Below are positions 1-6,485 of a stretch of 15,418 nt of DNA, piece after piece. A program made the translations under genes and the position numbers. The stretch spans positions 1-15,418 of the forward strand of contig CAZFDK010000064.1 in assembly GCA_964518305.1 (NCBI GenBank), in the 5' to 3' direction. The stretch is from Caribbeanibacter sp964518305. Lineage in GTDB: Bacteria; Gemmatimonadota; Gemmatimonadetes; Palauibacterales; Palauibacteraceae. How positions within the stretch are numbered: position 1 is the stretch's first letter; the number at the start of each line of letters is the position of its first letter. The notes under the pieces were generated by a model. That model had not been told where the DNA came from. It worked only from the letters and a program-made list of their open reading frames with translations, and searched no databases.

Positions 1-55
1 CAGCTCAGCAGAAGCCCGGGTCAGCCCCGTAAGGCTGATCCGGGCTTTTGTCATG
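1..55. repeat. 55-bp direct repeat, copy 1 (RNA gene 3' end)
   Basis: Bases 1-55 are identical to 3403-3457, and the two copies diverge at the next base (T versus C after the shared TCATG). The repeat contains the six-base closing strand CTCAGC (4-9) and a complete intrinsic terminator (12-49). It therefore looks like the 3' end of a second copy of the structured RNA described at 3146-3451, with the body of that copy lying upstream of the window. The repeat starting exactly at base 1 suggests that an assembler stopped in repeated sequence. Confidence 0.9.
12..49 (+). terminator. Intrinsic terminator, copy 1
   Basis: The stem is 14 base pairs: A13-C26 pairs with G33-T46, with one G-T wobble (20/39) and an additional A12-T47 pair. 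The loop is CCGTAA, and the 3' side runs into a short T-tract (46-49). This is a textbook rho-independent terminator shape for plus-strand transcripts, although the T-tract is short. An identical terminator lies at 3414-3451. Confidence 0.8.
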
Positions 56-160
56 TAGGGTCGCTATGGTCGTCGTCTCGTCCCGCCCGTCCTGTCGTTC
101 CCCCTTCCTGTCGTCGCCCGCGCTCTGCGCCCCGTGTCCGCCCCCCGGCATCGGGTTGGC

Positions 161-180
161 GCCCTCACCCGCCCTCACCC
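161..180. repeat. Tandem 10-mer duplication
   Basis: The decamer GCCCTCACCC occurs twice head to tail (161-170 and 171-180). The second unit contains the stop codon of the minus-strand remnant gene, so the duplication sits exactly at that gene's 3' end. The rest of 56-174 holds no gene or structure I can support; it is pyrimidine-rich on the plus strand. Confidence 0.6.
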
Positions 181-414
181 GATGACCGTCTGGGCCACCA
201 CGGCCGGAGCCGTCACGGTGCCGGCCACCTCGAACATCGCGGTGTAGGAGTAGACGAAGTTCAGGACCGCGATGCCGGTCATGAACAGGAAGAAGGCACG
301 ATGCTGATCGTAGAAGTGGGATCGGAAGTCGAAGCCTCCTTCGAGCTCATCCGCCTCGGGGAAGAGCACCACCGCCTGCAGGTAGAAGACGATGAGATAT
401 CCGAACGGGGTCAC
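175..414 (-). pseudogene. Membrane-protein fragment, probably 5'-truncated
   Basis: The 79-residue frame holds two hydrophobic segments (about residues 4-19 and 40-60) separated by a charged stretch containing FPEADELEGG and FDFRSHFYDQHR, which looks like genuine coding sequence. I do not recognise a named family. The layout resembles the C-terminal half of small multi-pass hypothetical membrane proteins. The only usable start is a GTG at 414 with no convincing Shine-Dalgarno. The frame stays open upstream into the TPR-gene leader without another ATG or GTG, and that upstream translation is hydrophilic and unlike the rest. I infer that the N-terminal half has been lost, leaving a remnant. The alternative is a real small two-helix protein expressed from the GTG. 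Confidence 0.4.
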
Positions 415-467
415 GGTCCACCCCGGGGAAGCTGACCTGTCGACAGCTCTGCAGCCCAGCGATACCG

Positions 468-473
468 TATGAT
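468..473 (+). promoter_or_regulatory. Possible -10 box upstream of TPR gene
   Basis: TATGAT matches the sigma70 -10 consensus at five of six positions and lies 67 bases before the start codon. No acceptable -35 is found 16-18 bases upstream, so this is a weak call. Confidence 0.2.
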
Positions 474-540
474 GGTCGTACGAGGGCCATGATCCTACCG
501 CAGGACGCCCGGCCCGCTCCCCCCTCGAGGAGGTAAAGAC

Positions 541-2196
541 ATGCCCCTGTCCCCAGCCCGTCGGGTCACGGTCGCTCTCGCCACCGCAGCCGTGCTCCTC
601 ACGATGTCGTCACAGCCGATCCCCGCCCAGGAGACGGCGGAGGCGACCCGGCAGATCGACGGCCTGGGCGAGGTGACGTTCCCGACCTCCGGCAGCCCGT
701 CCGCGCAGAAGCACTTCCTGCGCGGCGTGCTGCTGCTGCACTCCTTCGAGTACGGGCGGGCGGCCGCTGCTTTCCGTCGGGCGAGGGAGGAGGACCCGGA
801 CTTCGCGATGGCGTACTGGGGGGAGGCGATGACCCACAACCACCCGCTGTGGCGCCAGCAGGACCGGGAGGCGGCCCGCGCTGTCCTCCGCGAACTGGCG
901 CCGACCCGGGAGGAGCGCCTGGCCCTGGCCCCCACCGAGCGGGAGAAGGCCTACCTGTCGGCCGTGGAGACCCTGTACGGCGAAGGGCCGAAGACCCGGC
1001 GGGACACGCTCTACTCGCGAGCCATGGAGCGGCTGGTGGCCCGGTTCCCCGACGATCCGGAGGCGAAGGCCTTCTACGCTCTCTCCCTGCTGGGACTGAA
1101 CCAGGGGGAGCGGGACGTCCCCACCTTCATGCGCGCTGGTGCCATCGCGCTCCAGCTCTTCGATGAGCATCCCCGCCATCCCGGCGCCGCACACTACGCC
1201 ATCCATTCCCTGGACGACCCGAACCACGCACCGCTGGGTCTCGAGGCGGCACGGGCCTACTCGGACATCGCCCCCCGGGCGGCCCACGCCCAGCACATGA
1301 CCTCGCACATCTTCACGGCCCTGGGTCTGTGGGACCGGGTCGTGCAGGCCAACGAGGCCGCCGCACGCAGCACGGCGGAGGACGCGGCGCACGGCCGCGA
1401 GCTGCACCCGTGCGGCCACTACGCCGAGTGGCTCAGCTACGGTTACCTGCAGCAGGGCCGACCCGACGCCGCTCGGAAGCTGATCCGTGGCTGCGTGGAG
1501 CTGTCCCGAACCCGCGGGAGCGACATGGGGTCGGTAGCGCGGATGCGCGCACTGTACCTGGTCGACACGGAGACCTGGGACGGCGAGGTGGCGGGCCTGA
1601 CGCTGGAGGCGGAGGGGATGGCGTCCCGCTGGCAGCTGGCGCTCGATTTCGCCGACGGTCTGGCGGCCGCCGGGCGCGGTGACCTGGAGGCTGCCCGGGA
1701 GGCCGTGGAGGCGCTCCGTCGCCGAAGCACGAGCCTCCGCCAGGGGCTGACAGCCGACGCCCGTGTGATGATTCCCACCCTGGAGGCCGAGATCGCCCGC
1801 GAGGAGGGAGACATGGAGTCGGCGCTGGAGAGCGTACGGAGCGCCGCCGCGCGGGCCGAGGAGCAGCCGGTACCCTACGGGCCGCCGTCGACGTACAGGA
1901 CGCCGCGGGAGCTGGAGGGCGAGCTTCTCCTCGGGCTCGACCGGCCGGAGGAGGCCCTCGCGGCCTTCCGACAGGCTCTGCGTCGGACGCCCCGCCGCCC
2001 CCGCAGCCTGCTGGGGCTGGCCCGGGCCGCCCGAGAAGCCGGCGACACCGGACGGGCGGCCAACGCCTACGCGAAGGTGGAGGCCATCTGGGAGCATGCC
2101 GAGGAGGGATGGTCGGGGCTGACCGAGGCGCGCCGGTTTTTGGACGAGCACGGGCGCCCGGAGGTCCGGACGGGGCCGGTGGCACTTCAGCGCTAG
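541..2196 (+). CDS. Secreted tetratricopeptide-repeat protein
   Basis: The protein has 551 residues. The N-terminus is a typical Sec signal peptide (RR at 7-8, hydrophobic core 9-22, likely cleavage after A29 of PIPA), so it should act in the periplasm or outside. The rest is helical and repeat-rich. A first TPR-like pair covers about residues 54-100 (AAAAFRRAREEDP followed by YWGEAMTHNHPLW), and a clear C-terminal pair contains EALAAFRQALRRTP then AREAGDTGRAANAYAKVEAIW-type helices. A central histidine-rich stretch includes HPGAAHYAIHSLDDPNHAP and HAQHMTSHIF. Such His-rich TPR proteins are usually annotated only as TPR proteins, and the role is unknown. The ATG is supported by an excellent Shine-Dalgarno, GAGGAGGT at 527-534, six bases away. 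It appears to stand alone; the next gene starts 236 nt downstream. Confidence 0.9.
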   Translation: MPLSPARRVTVALATAAVLLTMSSQPIPAQETAEATRQIDGLGEVTFPTSGSPSAQKHFLRGVLLLHSFEYGRAAAAFRRAREEDPDFAMAYWGEAMTHNHPLWRQQDREAARAVLRELAPTREERLALAPTEREKAYLSAVETLYGEGPKTRRDTLYSRAMERLVARFPDDPEAKAFYALSLLGLNQGERDVPTFMRAGAIALQLFDEHPRHPGAAHYAIHSLDDPNHAPLGLEAARAYSDIAPRAAHAQHMTSHIFTALGLWDRVVQANEAAARSTAEDAAHGRELHPCGHYAEWLSYGYLQQGRPDAARKLIRGCVELSRTRGSDMGSVARMRALYLVDTETWDGEVAGLTLEAEGMASRWQLALDFADGLAAAGRGDLEAAREAVEALRRRSTSLRQGLTADARVMIPTLEAEIAREEGDMESALESVRSAAARAEEQPVPYGPPSTYRTPRELEGELLLGLDRPEEALAAFRQALRRTPRRPRSLLGLARAAREAGDTGRAANAYAKVEAIWEHAEEGWSGLTEARRFLDEHGRPEVRTGPVALQR

Positions 2197-2211
2197 GCTC
2201 CGCGGGGCGGA

Positions 2212-2228
2212 CCGGAATAACCTTCCGG
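2212..2228 (+). other. Small hairpin after TPR gene
   Basis: CCGGAA (2212-2217) and TTCCGG (2223-2228) form a perfect six-pair stem around the loop TAACC, 15 bases after the stop codon. There is no T-tract, so it is at best a weak or rho-assisted transcript end. Confidence 0.3.
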
Positions 2229-2340
2229 ACCGTGGGTGGCCGGACACAGAACATTTTCCGGATCCCGCAGCCCTCCGCTCGGCCACGCGGCCGGCGCCGA
2301 CCGCTGTGATCTTCCGGCCGCTCACCGCCGAACTCCGCAT

Positions 2341-2358
2341 GCGGCGGGATCCCGCCGC
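2341..2358. repeat. 18-bp perfect palindrome
   Basis: GCGGCGGGATCCCGCCGC reads the same on both strands. It lies 92 bases before the start of the SOD-like gene, in the only intergenic space available for that gene's promoter. It could be an operator for a dimeric regulator, or an RNA hairpin (seven-pair stem, GATC loop) terminating the TPR transcript. No T-tract follows. GC-rich palindromes do arise by chance at this base composition, although 18 perfect bases is uncommon. Confidence 0.45.
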
Positions 2359-2432
2359 CGGGTACACGCCTTGCCCCCTGGTGAAGGTGCGTGAGTCCCA
2401 CACCACTCGTGACTCGGAACGAGGAATATCCC

Positions 2433-2975
2433 ATGAGAACGATCCCGAAGCACGCCGTACGCGGAGCCGCGGGCCTCGTGCTCGTCGCCGCTCTCGCCGG
2501 GCTGATGCTCGGCCCGGGCGCGGTGGAGAGTGTACGGGCGCAGGGCCAGGGCCAGGAGGCGCAGAAGGCGGAGGTCTACACCGGCACTTTCCAGCCCGTG
2601 GGCAACTCGGGCGTGGAGGGCCAGGTGCAGGTGCAGCGCCAGGGCGAGCAGCTGTCCGTGCGCGTGAGCGCCCGGAACCTGTCGACTGGCGCCCACGGCC
2701 AGCACATCCACGAGGGTGAGACCTGCAAGAGCGTCGGCGGCATCGCCGTACCGCTCGACGAGAGCCTGGGCACCGTGGAGAGCGGCTTCGGCGGCGAGTT
2801 CCCGGCGACGAAGGGCGAGAGCGGGACGATGACCTACAACCAGAGCGGATCGAACCCCGAGTTCGCGACGCTGGCCCTGGAGAACATGCTCGTCGTGATT
2901 CACGCCGGCGTGCCGGGCGGGGCGGTGGCCTGCGCGGAGCTGTCCCGGAAGGGCGGCGGCATGAGCGGCGGCTGA
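2433..2975 (+). CDS. Secreted Cu/Zn-SOD-like protein, zinc site absent
   Basis: The protein has 180 residues. A Sec signal peptide covers 1-36 (hydrophobic core about 12-30, cleavage after VRA). The mature part resembles the Cu/Zn superoxide dismutase fold: GAHGQHIHEGETC at 86-98 matches the family GxHGFHxHE...C segment (copper ligands H91 and H93, disulfide Cys C98), and VVIHAG (H157) followed by AVACAEL (C167) matches the last copper His and the partner Cys. The loop that normally carries the bridging His and the zinc ligands contains no His at all. A normal Cu/Zn site cannot form, and dismutase activity is doubtful. A CHRD-like or copper-binding role is an alternative. I chose ATG 2433 over an in-frame GTG at 2391 because GAGGA (2421-2425) is correctly spaced and the signal peptide then starts properly. 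Confidence 0.75.
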   Translation: MRTIPKHAVRGAAGLVLVAALAGLMLGPGAVESVRAQGQGQEAQKAEVYTGTFQPVGNSGVEGQVQVQRQGEQLSVRVSARNLSTGAHGQHIHEGETCKSVGGIAVPLDESLGTVESGFGGEFPATKGESGTMTYNQSGSNPEFATLALENMLVVIHAGVPGGAVACAELSRKGGGMSGG

Positions 2976-3111
2976 ACGGGGCGGGGGGCGACGCGCTCCC
3001 GGCGGCGTCTGGGAACGGTGGCAGAGCGCGGACGGACGCCCGAAATTCGCTATCTGCTTTCGCCGCAACGGGGAACGGGGATCGCCCCCCTCGGGCACCC
3101 GTCGGGAGGCC

Positions 3112-3140
3112 TTGACGCCCCCCGGGAGGAGTGGTAGAGT
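3112..3140 (+). promoter_or_regulatory. Sigma70-type promoter of the structured RNA
   Basis: TTGACG (3112-3117, five of six to consensus) and TAGAGT (3135-3140, four of six) are separated by exactly 17 bases. Transcription should start at G3145 or G3146, just before the closing helix of the RNA begins at 3150. The position relative to that helix and to the downstream terminator is what makes this persuasive. From 2976 to 3111 I see no gene or structure. Confidence 0.7.
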
Positions 3141-3145
3141 TATCG

Positions 3146-3451
3146 GCCCGCTGAGGGACGGGGCCGGACCCGAGAGGGAAAGGTCGAACCTCGGTGGAGC
3201 CGGTCGATCGAGAGGTCGTCCGGCATCGCTCGCTGGCTGTGTGGTGCCAGTGAGCCGGCTGTGAGGTTGCTGGCCCCAGTCGAGAGTCCCGGGAACGGGG
3301 ACACCTGACCGCATCGGGGCCGTCAGGCCCTGGATGCCGAGGGAAAGAGGGACGCTCCGACCGCGTTACGGTGCGGTACCACATCGATGGAGCCGATCTC
3401 GCCAGCTCAGCAGAAGCCCGGGTCAGCCCCGTAAGGCTGATCCGGGCTTTT
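3146..3451 (+). ncRNA. Unrecognised structured RNA, about 305 nt
   Basis: An independent transcription unit is visible: promoter (3112-3140), structured body, intrinsic terminator (3414-3451), and no credible coding frame with a ribosome site. A long-range helix closes the body: GCTGAG 3150-3155 pairs with CTCAGC 3406-3411. Internal helices include 3162-3167 with 3200-3205 enclosing 3170-3174 with 3190-3194; a ten-pair hairpin 3228-3237 with 3246-3255 (one G-U); 3286-3290 with 3298-3302; an eleven-pair hairpin 3311-3331/3333-3337 with a GTCA loop; and 3354-3358 with 3389-3393 enclosing 3360-3364 with 3373-3377. Two GGGAAAG motifs occur (3176-3182, 3341-3347). I do not see the conserved blocks of RNase P RNA, tmRNA, SRP RNA or 6S RNA, nor a riboswitch core I know. 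The 3' end is repeated at 1-55, implying at least one more copy. A terminated leader of the downstream addB-like gene is the main alternative. Confidence 0.65.
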
Positions 3452-3457
3452 GTCATG
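3403..3457. repeat. 55-bp direct repeat, copy 2
   Basis: This is identical to bases 1-55. It spans the 3' strand of the RNA closing helix, the terminator, and six bases past the T-tract. The pair of repeats brackets 3.35 kb carrying the membrane-protein remnant, the TPR gene, the SOD-like gene and the RNA body. Confidence 0.9.
3414..3451 (+). terminator. Intrinsic terminator, copy 2
   Basis: This is the same 14-pair GC-rich stem, CCGTAA loop and TTTT tail as at 12-49. It should end the structured RNA about 160 bases before the addB-like gene. From 3458 to 3611 I see no gene and no convincing promoter, although transcription of the recombination operon must start here or read through. Confidence 0.8.
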
Positions 3458-3611
3458 CGGGTACCCCCCACTTCATCCGCCACGCCTCCTCGCCGTCCCC
3501 CTCTCGCGTCCCCGACCGTCCGACCTCGCGCCTCCCTCCTCGTCCGACCGGCCGGTTCGGCTCCCGACGAGCTTGTACTGACCGCTTTTCTCACCGACGT
3601 TTCCGGCCACC

Positions 3612-6485
3612 GTGATCGAACGCACTTTTCTCGGATGGGACGCGCCGGCGCTCCCGGAAGCGGCCCGGCGGCTCGCCGACACGCACGCGGGTCGTAACTC
3701 GCCCTCCCTGGAGGACGCCCTCGTGGTCCTTCCCGGGCGGCGCGCCGGGCGCCGGCTGCGCGAGCTCCTGCTGGAGGAGGGCGATCGGCGCTCCGGGACC
3801 TTCCCGCCTCCCCGGACGGTCACCGTGGGCGCCCTGCCCGAGCTTCTGTACGAGCGGCAGCGTCCCCTGGCCGGCAGCCTCCTGGCCCGGCGGGCGTGGG
3901 CCGGTGCGCTGCGGGGCCTGACGCCGGACGTCCTCGAGTCCCTCTTCCCCGAGCCCCCGGAGGAGGGCGATCTGACCGGCTGGAGCGGCCTGGCCCGGGT
4001 GGTGGCCGGCCTGCGGGAGGACGTGGCGGCCGAGGGGTACGATTTCGGGGAGGTGGCGGAGGTCTGCAACTCGGAGCCCGGGCTGGAGGACGGCGCCCGG
4101 TGGGAAGCCCTGGCCCGGGCGGAGGAGCTGTACCTGGACCGGCTCGAGGCGGTGGGCCACGCCGATCGCCACCGGGCCCGTCGCAGGGCCGTGGAGAAGG
4201 GCCGGATCTCCGTGGACGGCAGGGCCGTGTGGCTCGTGGGCGTCGTGGAGGCGCCCGGCGTCACCCGCGAGATGCTCCGCCGGCTCGACACCCCCGTTCG
4301 GGCGCTGGTCCACGCCCCGGGGGAGCTCTCCGGGGCGTTCGACGAGCTGGGGGCCGTGCGGCCGGAGCCCTGGGTGGAGCGGGAGCTGGAGCTGCCGGAG
4401 CTCACGGTCTGCGGCCGCCCGCCGGAGCAGGCCGACGCGGCGCTCTCCGCCCTGGCCGGGGACGGCCGCCCCCTGGCCCCGGACGAGGTGACCGTGGGGG
4501 TGCCGAACGAGGAGGTGGTGCCCCACCTCTCCGAACGCCTGGAGGAGCTGGCCGTGCCGCACCGGTACGCGGCGGGGACACCCCTCCCGGAGACCGCCCC
4601 CTACCGGCTGCTGGAGGCGACAGCGGCGTACCTGGACGGCCGCCGCTTCGCCGACCTGGCGGGCCTGGTCCGCCATCCGGACCTGGGCCCCCGGCTCGAT
4701 TCGGCCCTCGAGGACGTGGACGAATACTTCGAGGAGCATCTCCCGCAGCGCACCGACGCCCTGCCGCTGTCCGCCTCCCGCAGGGAGGAGGAGATGACGC
4801 GGCTCCTGGCCAGTCTCCGGGAGACGCTGGGTCTCGAGAACCTGCGGGGACGACGGCACCTCTCGGGCTGGATGGACGAGGTCGTCGCCGTCCTGGAGGG
4901 CGTGTACGGCGACCGGGAGGTGGACCGCTCGCGCCCGTCGGGCCGCCGCCTCTCCGAGGCCTGCTCGCGGATCGCCGGGGCGGCCGGTGACGTCGCGGAG
5001 CTGCCGGAGGGCGCCGCCCCTGAATGTTCGGCTGCCACGGCCGTCCGCCTCCTGCTGTCCGAGCTCCGCGGAGAGGCGATCCCGCCGGAGCCGGTCCGTC
5101 CGGCGGTGGAGATGCTGGGCTGGCTGGAGCTGCACCTGGACGACGCCCCGACCCTCGTCCTCACGGGCATGGACGACGGATCCGTGCCCGGCGCCGCAGG
5201 GGGCGACCCCTTTCTCCCGGACCGGCTCCGCCGCCGGCTGGGGCTGCCCGACGACCGCTTCCGACACGGGCGCGACGCCTACCTGCTGGAGGCCGGGCTG
5301 CGGCCGCGGGAGGAGAGCCATGCGGTGGTGGGTCGCCGGACCGCCGACGGCGATCCCCTGCGGCCCAGCCGGCTCCTGCTGGCCGCCTCGGGTCGGGAGC
5401 TGGCGGAGCGAGTCACGCGGCTGTTCCCGGGAGAGCCCGAGGAGCCGCCCCGGACCGTGCGCCCGGCCCGCCCGGAGGAGGGCGCCGGGGAAGTCGGGAC
5501 GGCAGACCGCCCGGAGCGCTTCCCCTCGCCGCCGGAGCCCGTGATTCGGGTGGCGGAGCCCCCGGCGGAGCTCTACGTGACCGACTTCCGCAACCTGCTC
5601 GAGGACCCGTACCGCTTCGCCCTGGAGCGGCTGCGGGAGCTCGAGGTCCGCGGGGATCGGGACCGGGAGCTCGGCCCCCCGGCGTTCGGCGGCCTGGCCC
5701 ATCGGGTGCTCCACCGCTTCGCAGACTCCGGGGAGGCGCACAGCACGGATCCGGAGGAGATCCGGGACCGGCTGCGTGAGCTCGTGGACGACGAGGCCCG
5801 GCGCCGGTTCGGCGCCGACGCCTTCCCGGCCGTCCGCCTGCAGGTCCGGCACCTTCGCGTCCGGCTCCGGGCCTTCGCCGAGTGGCAGGCGCGCCGGGCG
5901 CGGGAGGGATGGCGGATCGCCGCCGCCGAGGTGAAGCCGGAAGGGGAGGGCGTCGAGTTCGAGGTCGACGGCGAGACGGTGCTCCTCCGGGGACGGATCG
6001 ACCGCATCGACCGACACGAGGAGCGGGGCGAGTGGCAGGTGCTGGACTACAAGACCGGGGAGTCGCCTTCCTCCCCCGAGGACCGCCACCGGAAGGGACG
6101 GCGCGGCGAGAAGCGGTGGGTCGACCTGCAGCTCCCGCTCTACCGTCACCTCCTCCCCGGTATCGCCCGCCGGGAGGGCGTTCCCAGCGACCTGGCCCGG
6201 GTGGGCGGAGCCCGAGAGCGGCTGGAGCTGGGCTACCTGCACCTCTCCTCCGAGGGCGTGGAGCTGCTCCTGGCCGACTGGTCCCGGGAGCAGCTGGAGG
6301 AGGCGGACGAGGCAGCCCGCCGAGCCGTGCGCGCACTGCGGAAGGGGGTCTTCCGGTTTCGCCCGGGCGAGGGGCGCTCCTTCCGGGAGGATCCCCTGGA
6401 GGTGCTCTTCCCCGAGGCCGGCCGGGCGGGGGAGGCGGCGCCCGGTGAGGATCCGGCCGACGGGGACGGGGAGGACGACGCGTGA
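3612..6485 (+). CDS. AddB-like nuclease subunit of helicase-nuclease
   Basis: The protein has 957 residues, somewhat shorter than Bacillus AddB (about 1,170). The N-terminal two-thirds has the look of the inactivated helicase of AddB/RecC: no Walker A, but PGRRAGRRLRELL near residue 38 and LTGMDDGSVPG with the FLPDRLRRRLGL block around 515-545. The C-terminus (about 650-900) is a RecB-family PD-(D/E)XK nuclease: H697 in GGLAH, D797 in RGRIDRID, D812 and K814 in LDYKTG, and Q840 with Y844 in LQLPLY, all present, so the nuclease should be active. The Fe-S cysteines typical of AddB are missing: the CPY position reads EDPY (664-667), and no Cys occurs in the C-terminal third. GTG at 3612 is the first start after an in-frame stop at 3579; no clear Shine-Dalgarno is seen. 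It overlaps the helicase gene by four bases. Role: strand resection of double-strand breaks with its partner. Confidence 0.85.
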   Translation: MIERTFLGWDAPALPEAARRLADTHAGRNSPSLEDALVVLPGRRAGRRLRELLLEEGDRRSGTFPPPRTVTVGALPELLYERQRPLAGSLLARRAWAGALRGLTPDVLESLFPEPPEEGDLTGWSGLARVVAGLREDVAAEGYDFGEVAEVCNSEPGLEDGARWEALARAEELYLDRLEAVGHADRHRARRRAVEKGRISVDGRAVWLVGVVEAPGVTREMLRRLDTPVRALVHAPGELSGAFDELGAVRPEPWVERELELPELTVCGRPPEQADAALSALAGDGRPLAPDEVTVGVPNEEVVPHLSERLEELAVPHRYAAGTPLPETAPYRLLEATAAYLDGRRFADLAGLVRHPDLGPRLDSALEDVDEYFEEHLPQRTDALPLSASRREEEMTRLLASLRETLGLENLRGRRHLSGWMDEVVAVLEGVYGDREVDRSRPSGRRLSEACSRIAGAAGDVAELPEGAAPECSAATAVRLLLSELRGEAIPPEPVRPAVEMLGWLELHLDDAPTLVLTGMDDGSVPGAAGGDPFLPDRLRRRLGLPDDRFRHGRDAYLLEAGLRPREESHAVVGRRTADGDPLRPSRLLLAASGRELAERVTRLFPGEPEEPPRTVRPARPEEGAGEVGTADRPERFPSPPEPVIRVAEPPAELYVTDFRNLLEDPYRFALERLRELEVRGDRDRELGPPAFGGLAHRVLHRFADSGEAHSTDPEEIRDRLRELVDDEARRRFGADAFPAVRLQVRHLRVRLRAFAEWQARRAREGWRIAAAEVKPEGEGVEFEVDGETVLLRGRIDRIDRHEERGEWQVLDYKTGESPSSPEDRHRKGRRGEKRWVDLQLPLYRHLLPGIARREGVPSDLARVGGARERLELGYLHLSSEGVELLLADWSREQLEEADEAARRAVRALRKGVFRFRPGEGRSFREDPLEVLFPEAGRAGEAAPGEDPADGDGEDDA

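Noticed and set aside
2391..2432. Upstream GTG start for the SOD-like gene
   Set aside because: It would add 14 residues before the signal peptide and has no ribosome site; ATG 2433 has GAGGA at correct spacing.
3169..3200. Resemblance to the RNase P RNA 5' conserved block (GAGGAAAGTCC-like)
   Set aside because: Only GAGGGAAAGGTC is similar. The matching downstream conserved blocks (GGTAAACCC-like and ACAGAAA-like) are absent from 3146-3451, and the RNA is too short for the usual type A fold.
3146..3451. Riboswitch or attenuator controlling the addB-like gene
   Set aside because: A repeat of its 3' end with terminator stands at 1-55 next to unrelated genes, and I recognise no ligand-binding core. 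It is not fully excluded, so it is kept as the alternative in the feature entry.
3334..3697. Two plus-strand frames (3334-3615 and 3371-3697) across the RNA terminator and addB start
   Set aside because: They overlap each other and the terminator, and have no Shine-Dalgarno or recognisable domain. The repeated translation simply reflects the RNA sequence.
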